Assembly (NCBI GenBank): GCA_002399405.1
Contig: DHDP01000002.1
Span: 62,001 to 126,000, forward strand
Direction: 5' to 3'
Length of the DNA: 64,000 nt
From: Treponema sp. UBA4873
GTDB taxonomy: Bacteria > Spirochaetota > Spirochaetia > Treponematales > Treponemataceae
The notes below the pieces were generated by a model, which saw nothing but the letters and a program-made list of their open reading frames with translations, did no database searches and was not told where the DNA came from. Both the position numbers and the translations under genes were made by a program. This document shows positions 46,300 through 54,542 of the stretch, in pieces (the first letter of the stretch is position 1; every line of letters begins with the position of its first letter).

Positions 46300-46851
46300 T
46301 CACGCACGAAGCGGAATTTCCGATTCGATTATCGCCTGACTGTCATCCCCGATTATTTCGACGCTCACCGTATCGATAAACGCAGTATATTCACCGAGCG
46401 ACGCACGCGCTGCGGCAAGCCTCTCCTGCGCATTTTCCGCAGTACAGGTGCCGATTGTCATGTGCGGCATAAATTCCTCCTGCTCAAGCACAGGCGGCAG
46501 GTACGGCGCGAACAGTCCGCTGTGAAGTGCACGGAACAGGTTCGCAACGGACGTTCTTCCTTCACAGGGAAGCATGAACAGAAACGAGTCTTTTACGACG
46601 ACATCCCTCAGCGTCAGATGGAACGGATGAATTCCTTCCGTACACGACACAACAGCATCGCGTATCTGCTGTGCATTGAACGCCGACGAAAACGGAAAAA
46701 CAAGCGTGATATGCGGCTGAATTTTAGAACATGCCGGATCAAATCTGCTGCGGACCTGATCCACGGCAGTTGAATCCTCAAAATGGGGAAAAATAAGAAC
46801 TGACCGCGTAATATGCAGCCGTGCAAGTCTGTTTTCCGGTACATCATTCAC
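46300..46851 (-). CDS. 2'-5' RNA ligase / cyclic phosphodiesterase family protein
   Basis: 183 aa. Two H-x-T/S-x motifs, PHITLVFP near residue 46 and MPHMTIG near 129, define the 2H phosphoesterase fold. Works on RNA ends or 2',3'-cyclic phosphates. It likely shares a transcript with the membrane protein downstream. Confidence 0.9.
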   Translation of the reverse strand: MNDVPENRLARLHITRSVLIFPHFEDSTAVDQVRSRFDPACSKIQPHITLVFPFSSAFNAQQIRDAVVSCTEGIHPFHLTLRDVVVKDSFLFMLPCEGRTSVANLFRALHSGLFAPYLPPVLEQEEFMPHMTIGTCTAENAQERLAAARASLGEYTAFIDTVSVEIIGDDSQAIIESEIPLRA

Positions 46852-46871
46852 AATAGAACTCTCCTGTCCGT

Positions 46872-47123
46872 TTACAGTGTATACTGACTGAACGGTACGT
46901 TCAAGGGATAAGCGGAACTTGCCGCAATCAGCGCATTATTCCGTAAGCGATACACGGGCTTAAAAATATTGCTGCGTATATCAAACTTATCCGCGGATAT
47001 GTAATCAGGATCCAGCCGAAAAGATCGAAAATAATTATTAAACCGCCCCCAAATCAGCGACGAAACTGCCGCGGTATGCAGCGTTACTGTCTCAAGCCCG
47101 TTCAGATAAAGAAAAGGGAAACA
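46872..47123 (-). pseudogene. Open frame without start codon, possible gene remnant
   Basis: In the 340-bp gap between the RNA ligase and the alpha/beta hydrolase one minus frame is open for 83 codons up to a TAA at 46874-46872, but has no ATG and begins after two TAG codons. It reads like protein (LIWGRFNNYFRSFRLDPDY, KFDIRSNIFKPVYRLRNNAL). Not recognised; it may be the tail of a lost gene. Confidence 0.25.
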
Positions 47124-47191
47124 CTACTATATTGTATAAAGGATACTGTAGTTTCGTTCGTTCATATCCTCCCCCATACCTTCGCTTTCTT

Positions 47192-48031
47192 TCATCGATT
47201 ATCGCTGTACGTCCGATCGAGCCAGTCGAGTACCGCCGCCTTGAAAAGTTTTTTCTGCTCTATCTGAAGGTTGTGTCCGCTTTTATCGAGTATCAGTATT
47301 GATGCCCGGGGAAACAGTCTGAACAAATCGTACTGATCCTCAAAGCCGACCGCAGAGTCCTGCCTTCCCGCAAGCAGCAGCGCAGGTTTTTCAAACACAT
47401 ACGGACAATCATTGATATCTTTCGTAAAAGCTCCGTCAAGTTCCGCAAGGAAATTCCCGTTACCAGGTGCAACCGATACGTTTATGTCCCTGCAGTAATC
47501 CCGGTACATCTCCTTCGTCTGAACGACGGACATTTCCGAAAATCCTTTGATTTTGTCCTGAGGCAGAGAACGCATAAAATCGAGGTCCGTCTCAAGTACA
47601 GTGCGCGGAACATTCCGCCTGACCCGACGGTCCGGGAATATTACCGGACAAAGCAGAAACAATCCGTCTATCCGGTTTCCCCGCTCCGGGATCAGTCCTC
47701 TCGCGAGATATCCGCCGTATGATTCTCCCGCCAGCAGAAAATGTTTTTCTCCGATTGCGAAGTCGACGAATTTTGAAATTACGGTCAGCATGTCGTCGGA
47801 ATTGTGAATCCGGTGATTCGTGACTGATTTTCCCATTCCCGGCAAATCAAAATATATCCGCTGATATTTGTTTCTTTTCCGAAAAACCGCTTTTTCAAAC
47901 TGATTTTCCCAGATTGCATGATCCACTCCCCATCCGTGCAGGAACAAAACAGGTATGCCTTTTCCGGTAATTTTATAGGAAAGCAGGACACCGTCGATGT
48001 CTATTGTTTTGCAGCCGTTCTTTTTCCACAT
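47192..48031 (-). CDS. Alpha/beta-hydrolase
   Basis: 279 aa from the ATG at 48031. FLHGWGVDHAIWENQF is the oxyanion segment, LLAGESYGGYLARG the nucleophile elbow with Ser, and SGHNLQIEQ the catalytic His. Substrate unknown. A -10 hexamer and a perfect palindrome sit immediately before the start codon and no ribosome site is present. Confidence 0.92.
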   Translation of the reverse strand: MWKKNGCKTIDIDGVLLSYKITGKGIPVLFLHGWGVDHAIWENQFEKAVFRKRNKYQRIYFDLPGMGKSVTNHRIHNSDDMLTVISKFVDFAIGEKHFLLAGESYGGYLARGLIPERGNRIDGLFLLCPVIFPDRRVRRNVPRTVLETDLDFMRSLPQDKIKGFSEMSVVQTKEMYRDYCRDINVSVAPGNGNFLAELDGAFTKDINDCPYVFEKPALLLAGRQDSAVGFEDQYDLFRLFPRASILILDKSGHNLQIEQKKLFKAAVLDWLDRTYSDNR

Positions 48032-48032
48032 A

Positions 48033-48047
48033 GTGTATACTATACAC
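48033..48047. promoter_or_regulatory. Palindrome overlapping the -10 of the hydrolase promoter
   Basis: gtgtata-c-tatacac, 15 bp without mismatch. The leftward promoter is TTGTCG at 48067-48062, 17 bp, TATAGT at 48044-48039, and the ATG follows after 7 nt. A repressor bound here would cover both -10 and start. Confidence 0.65.
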
Positions 48048-48124
48048 GCATTCGTCTGATTCGACAACAATTTACTATACATACGCGCGGAATCGTACTG
48101 CCCCGAAAGGCAGTACGATAAAAA

Positions 48125-48745
48125 CTAAAAGACCTTATTTTGCACAAACCAGTTCCGCAAATTCGCCTTTACCCTGCTTCCGTCTTTATCATCCGACGGC
48201 ATAAAATTGTATATGGTCGTCTGATAAAGAGAAAACGAGATGTCGGTGAATTTCTTTGCCGGGCGGAAAATCAGAACTCCCTGAACCAGACTCGGAATGT
48301 ATCCGAAAGCCATGAGTCCGATGAGTTCCCTTGCTGTTACGGTGACGGGATGTGCCGCGTTGCCGGACAATAAATAGATATCGTCGAATTTTGCGAAACC
48401 TCCGTCTTTTACCATATAAAACAGTTTCTGACCTTCTGCCGCACCCATGACCCACGCATCGTTTACGCCGATTGTCCATTTGTCTTCGCGCAGTACGATA
48501 CCCGACTGTTCTGAATTTGTAACGGCAAAGTTCCCAATCAGTTTGCCGTTCTCCTGTTCAAGATTCTCCGCTGAACAAATACTCGTTATGTCGCCCAGCT
48601 TACCCATAATGCAGAAATCGCAGACATGCCCGCTTTCGGTTTGCACCGCTTTCTGATAAACGGCACGCGCCACGGCAGCTTCATCCGCATATTTTTCTCC
48701 GTAGTCGTGCTTATAGTCCTGTATGAATTTTTCTGTCTTTATCAT
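48125..48745 (-). CDS. Unknown protein, last gene of the DUF2589/channel operon
   Basis: 206 aa. A soluble mixed alpha/beta protein with an early helix (FIQDYKHDYGEKYADEAAVARAVYQ), then CDFCIMGKLGDI and a C-terminal strand-rich part. No family recognised. It lies 17 bp after the 91-aa gene and is transcribed with it. Confidence 0.75.
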   Translation of the reverse strand: MIKTEKFIQDYKHDYGEKYADEAAVARAVYQKAVQTESGHVCDFCIMGKLGDITSICSAENLEQENGKLIGNFAVTNSEQSGIVLREDKWTIGVNDAWVMGAAEGQKLFYMVKDGGFAKFDDIYLLSGNAAHPVTVTARELIGLMAFGYIPSLVQGVLIFRPAKKFTDISFSLYQTTIYNFMPSDDKDGSRVKANLRNWFVQNKVF

Positions 48746-48762
48746 GAACGTTTCTCCTTCCG

Positions 48763-49038
48763 CTAATCCAGCTTTACTGTTTCGCCTTCGAGTGCGGCGC
48801 GCGCGTATGTACGGCCTTTGACGGCATACACAACGCCGAAGTGTTTCTGTACGCCCGGGACAGGGTCGCCGCCGAGCGTCTCGTTGCTTACCGGTATTGC
48901 AAGGCTGCCCCCTCGGACAATATCTCTCACGGCGGGTGTGACGTCCGCCCCTGCTGACATAGTGCCGTATGCTGCGGCGATGATAGTAACCGGGTCTGCC
49001 GGCGGTATTCCGTCCGGGCGAATCGTATTAATTGTCAT
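48763..49038 (-). CDS. Small DUF3395-like beta-domain protein
   Basis: 91 aa. The pattern ITIAAAYG-like start (IIAAAYGTMSAGADVTPAVRD), LAIPVSNETLGGDPVPGVQKHFGVVYAVKG and an acidic end resembles DUF3395, the C-terminal domain of DnaJC11-type proteins. The match is from memory of the family pattern. AGGAGG-type site upstream. Part of the channel operon. Confidence 0.65.
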   Translation of the reverse strand: MTINTIRPDGIPPADPVTIIAAAYGTMSAGADVTPAVRDIVRGGSLAIPVSNETLGGDPVPGVQKHFGVVYAVKGRTYARAALEGETVKLD

Positions 49039-49112
49039 ATTGTTTTCCTCCTGTAAAATTAATAAACTGCCTGTTCGTTCTGTGCTACGTCATATGTCTC
49101 ACCTCCTTTCCG

Positions 49113-50081
49113 CTATATGCACCCGCGCAGCATAATCAGATTCACTGCGACATAGAGTGCCGGTATTGCAACAAGCGCTGCCCGGTCGTACCTCCGGCTG
49201 CGCTCCCTGCCTGCCGGTTCCGGCTGTATCTGCAGATTGTTCGTCGCAATAAGGACTGCAATAATGCAGATAATCGTTATCTGCGTCAGCGAATGAATCG
49301 AATCGAGCAGCGTTATCGCAGTTGAAGCAGGCACGATTGAATCGACGATATTCTGATTGCTCACAACGGCGAATAGTGTCGCGCACGGGATGGACAGACG
49401 CGAGTCGGTCCCCGGTTCCATAAAAAACGGCAGCAGCGAAAGCAGAAAAAAAAGATACACACTCGCGGTAAGTTTAAAAAACGTAATCCACGGTGATTTT
49501 TTTGAAATCGCTATGTCGACTTCCAGACGCGAATATATATTGCCTTCGTTATTGTGCCGTCTGTCGCCGTAATTCGTATTGTAGACATATTCCGGAGCCG
49601 TTATGCTGAAACCGTCTATATTCCATTCACTGTTCTCATATCTGTCGGAAATTCCCGACTGCGCCTTATCAGGCTCAAATCTGAAAGCGGACGCATCGGT
49701 AAGATTTTCAAGATAAATGGACAGCGTGTCTTTTATGAACGGATAATTTTTCATATTCCATGTATGCTGCATCTCCGCCCGGTATTTCTGCTGAATAAGA
49801 CTCCCGACGTCAGAGGGAATGAATCCTTCCTGTTCCTTTCCTATCGTGTTCGCGCTGATAAATTCGAGACCGCCCGTATACAGTGCACCGGCTTTTTCCG
49901 ACTCAAAAAAACCCCATATCCAGAATGTCGCGTTGAAGCTGCTTCCGCTGTAATTGAAATTGTCGAGCGAAACAACATAGACTCCTGTTTTTACGGTCGC
50001 CGGTTCGGCGGACAGCGGATACGGGGAAAAAACACATGCGGACAGCACCGCCGCCGCGGGAAAAACCGTGTTTTTTTTCAT
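49113..50081 (-). CDS. Pentameric ligand-gated ion channel homologue (Pro-loop receptor)
   Basis: 322 aa, the size of bacterial channels such as GLIC. Signal peptide (1-25). Extracellular beta-sandwich (about 30-195) with FNATFWIWGFF and a loop with YPFIKD at 113-118 followed by TLSIYLEN, where the family has its conserved Pro loop FPFDxQ. Four membrane helices: 198-220, 229-252 (pore: RLSIPCATLFAVVSNQNIVDSIVP), 258-280 and 301-318. Ligand and ion are unknown. It lies in a minus-strand operon with three DUF2589-like proteins and a peptidase-like protein, which is not the context of any such channel I know. Confidence 0.75.
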   Translation of the reverse strand: MKKNTVFPAAAVLSACVFSPYPLSAEPATVKTGVYVVSLDNFNYSGSSFNATFWIWGFFESEKAGALYTGGLEFISANTIGKEQEGFIPSDVGSLIQQKYRAEMQHTWNMKNYPFIKDTLSIYLENLTDASAFRFEPDKAQSGISDRYENSEWNIDGFSITAPEYVYNTNYGDRRHNNEGNIYSRLEVDIAISKKSPWITFFKLTASVYLFFLLSLLPFFMEPGTDSRLSIPCATLFAVVSNQNIVDSIVPASTAITLLDSIHSLTQITIICIIAVLIATNNLQIQPEPAGRERSRRYDRAALVAIPALYVAVNLIMLRGCI

Positions 50082-50085
50082 ACAT

Positions 50086-50493
50086 TTACGTCCGGTAAAA
50101 AATCCGTTTGCTCAGCACTCTGCCCGTCGCCACGGTCTGTGAATGTCCGAGCGGATCGCAGGCAACTCCTCCCCTGCCGTCCCCCGCGACGAAATGCGTG
50201 TGTTTTTCGTTGCTGAAGACGAGCACCTCGAATTCTCCGGGCTGCGCAATATAATCCGGCGTACATTTTTTCGCCTGAAAATCCATGTCGGTCATGACGC
50301 TCATAAGTTTTCCTGCATCGAGTACCGTTCCGTCGTTGTCGATTATTCCCTTTTCGATGCACAGAACGAACGTTTCAAGCGGCTCGATTTTCTTTCCGCT
50401 GATCCGTTCCGCAAGAAACAGTGTTGAAAGAAAATAACATCCCGATTCTCCAAGCAGTTTCATGATTTCCTGTTTGTGTTCAATTGAAAACAT
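50086..50493 (-). CDS. C39-like papain-fold peptidase-like protein
   Basis: 135 aa from the ATG at 50493 with GGAGGAG upstream. GESGCYFLSTLFLAE with C19, HTHFVAGDG with H100, and CDPLGHS with D113 give a Cys-His-Asp set as in C39-like peptidases. The N-terminal pattern also resembles Borrelia DUF261 proteins, a comparison from memory. No signal peptide, so cytoplasmic. One bp separates it from the preceding DUF2589 gene. Confidence 0.65.
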   Translation of the reverse strand: MFSIEHKQEIMKLLGESGCYFLSTLFLAERISGKKIEPLETFVLCIEKGIIDNDGTVLDAGKLMSVMTDMDFQAKKCTPDYIAQPGEFEVLVFSNEKHTHFVAGDGRGGVACDPLGHSQTVATGRVLSKRIFYRT

Positions 50494-50494
50494 A

Positions 50495-51043
50495 TTATTT
50501 CTCCTCCGTGTCGTATCCGCGGACAGCCGCTGCAAGAACGTCGAGCAGTTTGCTCAACCCTTCAGGCGGCGTCTGCCTGCGCGCCTTCACTTCTATCTGG
50601 TACTTTGCGCTCTGATTTGTTTCGCGCGTATGTTCCGCATTCGACGAAACTTTTCCCGCGACGACGATGCCGGTGTCCATAGTTCCGCTCGTCTCATTCT
50701 TTTCCGATACTTTGTCGGTAGACGTAACTTCCATCTGAAAATTGATGTTCATCTCCTCTATCGCAAGGCTGGGAACCGGAACGAGCGCAAGCAGCGGCGC
50801 AAGCACTTCCATCCGTTCCTGATTCGCACCGTCTCTGCCGGGGCGCTGCACAACGAAGGCAAGATCCCGTGTCCGGTCGTTTCCGTTCCGGTCCTTCTCA
50901 AAACCGATTTCCGTTATGAAGTCGACAGTGCCCCGGGCAAGCCGCGACTGAGCCTCTATTGCAGCCTCGAGCGGCGCCGCAATAAGTTCTGAAATAGGCA
51001 TTTGAACGACGGCTTCAGACCCGCCTGCTGCTGATTTATCCAT
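50495..51043 (-). CDS. DUF2589-family protein (copy C)
   Basis: 182 aa. VQMPISELIAAPLEAAIEAQSRLARGTVDFI at the N-terminus, then PVPSLAIEEMNINFQMEVTST and ETNQSAKYQIEVKAR, and ends with PEGLSKLLDVLAAAV. Clearly paralogous to copy B. Function of the family is unknown. No signal peptide or membrane helix. Confidence 0.85.
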   Translation of the reverse strand: MDKSAAGGSEAVVQMPISELIAAPLEAAIEAQSRLARGTVDFITEIGFEKDRNGNDRTRDLAFVVQRPGRDGANQERMEVLAPLLALVPVPSLAIEEMNINFQMEVTSTDKVSEKNETSGTMDTGIVVAGKVSSNAEHTRETNQSAKYQIEVKARRQTPPEGLSKLLDVLAAAVRGYDTEEK

Positions 51044-51117
51044 TCCGGTATCCTCCTTTCCGGGCCGGGCAGACTGCCTCTGTTACCGAAGCAGTCTGCG
51101 GTGCTTTACGACAGCCG

Positions 51118-51696
51118 TCAGGCGGCCTTCTTTTCAGAATCACCTTTGCGGATGTCTATCGGTTCCGTGCACGACGCGAACATATCCATCAGTTTTCCCA
51201 GACATTCCGTTGCGGGCTGCTGGGTTGCTTCGACGTGTACCTGATATTTCGCCGTCTGATTTGTCGAGCGGGTGTTCTCCTTGCTCGTCGTAACTTTTCC
51301 GCTGACGGAAAACTTACACCCGAAAAAACCTCCTGAAGCGCTTGCGCTGGCTTCCGCTCCCGTGCTCGACTTCTCTTCCGTCGCCGCGGTCACTTCCATT
51401 TGGAAATCAATCGTTACGTGGTCGACGAGTAACGACGGCATCGGCAGAACACCGAGTACCGGCGCCTGAATCGTGACGTCGGACGTCGTAACGGCGTCGT
51501 CGGTAACAATCGGACGCTTCATGCAGAAATTCAGCATGCGGGCGTTCTTTTTGTCTTCACCGTCGTACCCGACGTCGTTCACGTAATCGATCATGACGTG
51601 TGCCAGATCTTTCTGAGCCGAAACCACGGCCACCATTGGTGCGCCTATGAGCTCGCCCATGGGCAGTCCGCCCAGCATTTCAGCCATTTGTCCCAT
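51118..51696 (-). CDS. DUF2589-family protein (copy B)
   Basis: 192 aa. LPMGELIGAPMVAVVSAQKDLAHVMIDYV, PMPSLLVDHVTIDFQMEVTAA and STNQTAKYQVHVEA align with copy C block by block. A serine/alanine-rich insert (about 120-140) separates the strands. Starts behind AGGAGG; a 74-bp gap separates it from copy C. Confidence 0.85.
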   Translation of the reverse strand: MGQMAEMLGGLPMGELIGAPMVAVVSAQKDLAHVMIDYVNDVGYDGEDKKNARMLNFCMKRPIVTDDAVTTSDVTIQAPVLGVLPMPSLLVDHVTIDFQMEVTAATEEKSSTGAEASASASGGFFGCKFSVSGKVTTSKENTRSTNQTAKYQVHVEATQQPATECLGKLMDMFASCTEPIDIRKGDSEKKAA

Positions 51697-51756
51697 AGTT
51701 TTCCTCCTACTGATTGCTATTTGCAGTTCTGCTTCTGCAGCAGCAGATACTGATTA

Positions 51757-52332
51757 TTAATTTTCATGTCCCTTCCACGGAGAATTGTCCGCGCCTTCGA
51801 CGGCCGTATACGGTACGATAAGCTTGTTGTATTCGTCCACAATGCGGGAAAGTCCTTCAGGCTGACCGGCCGAGGCGAATTCGATTTTCACCTTGAGCAT
51901 ATTGCTGTGCGGCTGACCCGAAAAACCGATGCTGAAGACTGCGGGATTATTATTTTCATCGCTGTCGTCGAGATCTTTTCCGTCGAGACTGTTCGTCTTT
52001 TTGAGCGCGTCCCTCAGGTCGTCCACATCGCTTATGCCCACCTGTTCGATAAGCGCTTCAAACTCCATCGTCAGATTTTCAATTCTGAGCGAATTGTGAT
52101 TCGCGAGCGCTACGAGAGGAACTTCAAGATGCTTGTCGTCCTTCAGGTGCAAATCGATTGTCTTCGGATCTCCGTCGTCGTAAAAAAAACGGAGCAGCGA
52201 TTTCAGATTATGCGCCTCAAGCGTTTTCTGGGCCTCGTTCATCGCGTGCTGCATTCCGCGAACAACGTCGGAAAGATCGACCGCCGGTTTCTTTACGGCA
52301 CCGCTCTCCTGTCGTTTTGATTTGTTCCACAT
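51757..52332 (-). CDS. Divergent DUF2589-like protein (copy A)
   Basis: 191 aa from the ATG at 52332 with GGAGG upstream. Same order as copies B and C: helix VVRGMQHAMNEAQKTLEAH, strand LRIENLTMEFEALIE, strand MLKVKIEFASAG and the PEGLSRIVDEYNKL end. The linker is acidic (LDGKDLDDSDENNN). First gene of the operon. Membership is inferred from layout and the shared terminal motif. Confidence 0.65.
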   Translation of the reverse strand: MWNKSKRQESGAVKKPAVDLSDVVRGMQHAMNEAQKTLEAHNLKSLLRFFYDDGDPKTIDLHLKDDKHLEVPLVALANHNSLRIENLTMEFEALIEQVGISDVDDLRDALKKTNSLDGKDLDDSDENNNPAVFSIGFSGQPHSNMLKVKIEFASAGQPEGLSRIVDEYNKLIVPYTAVEGADNSPWKGHEN

Positions 52333-52362
52333 ATCCGCTATTCCTCCTACAGACAATGTTAT

Positions 52363-52377
52363 ACAACAGTATGTTGT
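52363..52377. promoter_or_regulatory. Palindrome acaaca-gta-tgttgt upstream of the DUF2589 operon
   Basis: 15-bp palindrome 31 bp before the copy A start. A near-copy (acaata-taa-tgttgt) lies at 52500-52514 over the divergent recombinase promoter. Confidence 0.7.
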
Positions 52378-52490
52378 GAGCAGATTCCGCATCTGTTGAT
52401 ATCTGCTGCCGACATCTGCTGTCTTTCGCTTCGAGGGAAAAGAATAAAAAAAGAAAATTTATCAAAAATGTAAAAAAAAGCGGAAAAAGC

Positions 52491-52519
52491 TTGACTTTGA
52501 CAATATAATGTTGTATTAG
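52491..52519 (+). promoter_or_regulatory. Promoter of the tyrosine recombinase with embedded palindrome
   Basis: TTGACT at 52491-52496, 17-bp spacer, TATTAG at 52514-52519. The palindrome-like acaata-N3-tgttgt (52500-52514) fills the spacer. The ATG at 52533 is 13 nt after the -10. Confidence 0.6.
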
Positions 52520-52532
52520 GTTGTCAAAAAAC

Positions 52533-53372
52533 ATGCTAACGAGCTCTGTTCCGGAACTGCTTCTCCGGTACACGCAATACCTTTTTTTCCAGGAAAAGGC
52601 GGAAGCGACAATAAAAAAATATACGCACGACATACAGGCGCTGTACGCTTCCTTTTGTGCGCAGAACATCGCGACGATTACGAAAGAAGAGATTATCGCC
52701 TACAAAAAGAAAGCGTCCCAGTTTTACAAACCGGCCAGTCTGAACAGTATGCTCATATCGCTCGACAGGTTCTTCTCATGGGCAGGAGAGCCGGAACTCC
52801 GGGTAAAAACAGTCCGCATACAAAAACATCCCTGTTTCAATCATATTTTTTCGAAGGAAGAATACGAGCAGCTGCTCTGTACGGCTCAAAAACTCGGTAA
52901 ACAGCGGATTTACCTGATTATGCGGCTGCTCGCATCGACGGGAATACGGATAAGCGAACTGCGGTACATAACGGCGGAAGCGCTTCACGATAAAATGGTC
53001 GTGGTGCTCAACAAAGGAAAATTCCGGGAAATATTTATTCCCGATTTACTCTGCCGGGAACTGGAAACATACTGCATGCACCGCGTCATCAGATCGGGAA
53101 TTATTTTCCACGGCAAAACTTCCGACAGACTGCTCGATAAAGCGAAAATATGGCGCGATCTGCAGACCGTAGCGCAGACTGCCGGATTTAAAACGGGAAC
53201 TGTGCATGCGCAGAATTTCAGACATTTCTTCGCAAAGGAGTACATTGCAAAATATCAGAATATCGCAGACCTCGCCGACATACTCGGACACAGTTCGATA
53301 GAGACGACGCGGATTTACACCCGCACGACCGAATCGGAAAAGAAAATAAAAATAAACGCTCTGAATTTATGA
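52533..53372 (+). CDS. Tyrosine recombinase (XerC/D-like)
   Basis: 279 aa from the ATG at 52533; a TTG 12 nt upstream is possible. SAM-like N-terminal core-binding domain (1-95) and catalytic domain with Arg in STGIRISELR, Lys in NKGKFREIFIP, HAQNFRHFFA (His/Arg), and LGHSSIETTRIYTR with the nucleophile Tyr. All key residues are present. It is divergent from the DUF2589 operon and followed by Wzz/Wza. No flanking attachment sites were seen. Confidence 0.92.
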   Translation: MLTSSVPELLLRYTQYLFFQEKAEATIKKYTHDIQALYASFCAQNIATITKEEIIAYKKKASQFYKPASLNSMLISLDRFFSWAGEPELRVKTVRIQKHPCFNHIFSKEEYEQLLCTAQKLGKQRIYLIMRLLASTGIRISELRYITAEALHDKMVVVLNKGKFREIFIPDLLCRELETYCMHRVIRSGIIFHGKTSDRLLDKAKIWRDLQTVAQTAGFKTGTVHAQNFRHFFAKEYIAKYQNIADLADILGHSSIETTRIYTRTTESEKKIKINALNL

Positions 53373-53402
53373 AATACAAAGGCAGGCGGAAAATAAGAAC
53401 CA

Positions 53403-53431
53403 TTGTAATAATCTCCTATTCGGTGTATTCT
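53403..53431 (+). promoter_or_regulatory. Promoter of the Wzz/Wza pair
   Basis: TTGTAA at 53403-53408, 17-bp spacer, TATTCT at 53426-53431, 55 bp before the Wzz ATG. Confidence 0.6.
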
Positions 53432-53486
53432 AAATCCGTATCTTATTATTATCCAGGAATTTAACCCGATTAAGGAAATAAACCGT

Positions 53487-54539
53487 ATGGAAAATCCCCA
53501 TGTCGAAGAAATCAATTCTTTACAGAATACAGGCGTAAACGCTCACGACGATGAAATAAGCCTCATCGATTTGTTCGCCGTGCTGCTAAAAAGAAAAAAA
53601 ATGATTATAACGATAACCGTACTTGCAATGGTCAGTGCAGTTGTTTTCAGCATCATATCCCTAATGCTTCCGCCGGAAAAGTCTCCGCTTCCGAACCAGT
53701 ACACGCCGTACGCGCTTATGCTCATAAACAATTCCGATTCCGCGAGCGGCAGTCTCTCTTCAATGCTCAGTTCAAGCGGACTCAGCAGTCTTGCAGGACT
53801 TGCAGGCGTCTCGACGAGCGTTTCGTCGTACAGTTCGCTCGCCGTATATCTTGCCGGTACGAATACGTTTCTTGATGCAATCGTAGACAAATTCGATTTG
53901 ACCGCCCGTTATAAAATAAAGAAATCGCCCAGAGCGGAAAGCCGCAAGGCTCTGAAGAAAAATCTGACTGCCGAATACGATGACGATTCGGGCGTCTTTT
54001 CAATCAGTTTCTCGGATATCGATCCAGTTTTTGCACAGTCGATCGTGAACTACGCAGCGGATTATATGGAAAATTTATTTACACAGCTTGGCGTGGATAA
54101 GAATCTGGTTCAGAAAAACAATCTCGAGGAAAACATCGATACAAGTTACAATCAGATAATCAGTCTTGAAAAGCAGATACGACAGAAAGAAAACGCCGTT
54201 TCCTACGGTTATAATCCTGCGGCTGCCTCTTCCATCGTTCTGGACACGTCGATGCTCAAACTCGAACTTGAAGCGCAGAAGCAGGTATATACGCAGCTTA
54301 AGTCTCAGCTCGAAGTGCTTAAGGTTACTATGGCAAGCGATACGCCTGTCTTCCAGATTCTCGAGCACGCGGAAGTACCGGACCAGAAGTCGAAACCGTC
54401 ACGCGGCAAACTGTGCATTATTGTAACATTTGCTGCGTTCTTTCTTTCGGTCTTTATGGCTTTTGCTTTCAACGCGGTCGAAAATATAAAGAAGGACCCG
54501 GAGGCTATGGCGAAACTTTCTGTAAAAAAGGAACGGTAA
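53487..54539 (+). CDS. Wzz-type polysaccharide co-polymerase / chain-length protein
   Basis: 350 aa. Membrane helix 39-61 just after a short cytoplasmic start (DEISLIDLFAVLLKRKKMI), a periplasmic coiled-coil part (NNLEENIDTSYNQIISLEKQ) and a second helix at about 309-331. No C-terminal kinase domain. Regulates export or length of surface polysaccharide. The outer-membrane partner follows after 3 bp. Confidence 0.88.
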   Translation: MENPHVEEINSLQNTGVNAHDDEISLIDLFAVLLKRKKMIITITVLAMVSAVVFSIISLMLPPEKSPLPNQYTPYALMLINNSDSASGSLSSMLSSSGLSSLAGLAGVSTSVSSYSSLAVYLAGTNTFLDAIVDKFDLTARYKIKKSPRAESRKALKKNLTAEYDDDSGVFSISFSDIDPVFAQSIVNYAADYMENLFTQLGVDKNLVQKNNLEENIDTSYNQIISLEKQIRQKENAVSYGYNPAAASSIVLDTSMLKLELEAQKQVYTQLKSQLEVLKVTMASDTPVFQILEHAEVPDQKSKPSRGKLCIIVTFAAFFLSVFMAFAFNAVENIKKDPEAMAKLSVKKER

Positions 54540-54542
54540 CGT

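Noticed and set aside
52533..53372. Prophage or integrative element marked by the recombinase
   Set aside because: No phage structural genes, no tRNA and no direct-repeat attachment sites were seen around it.
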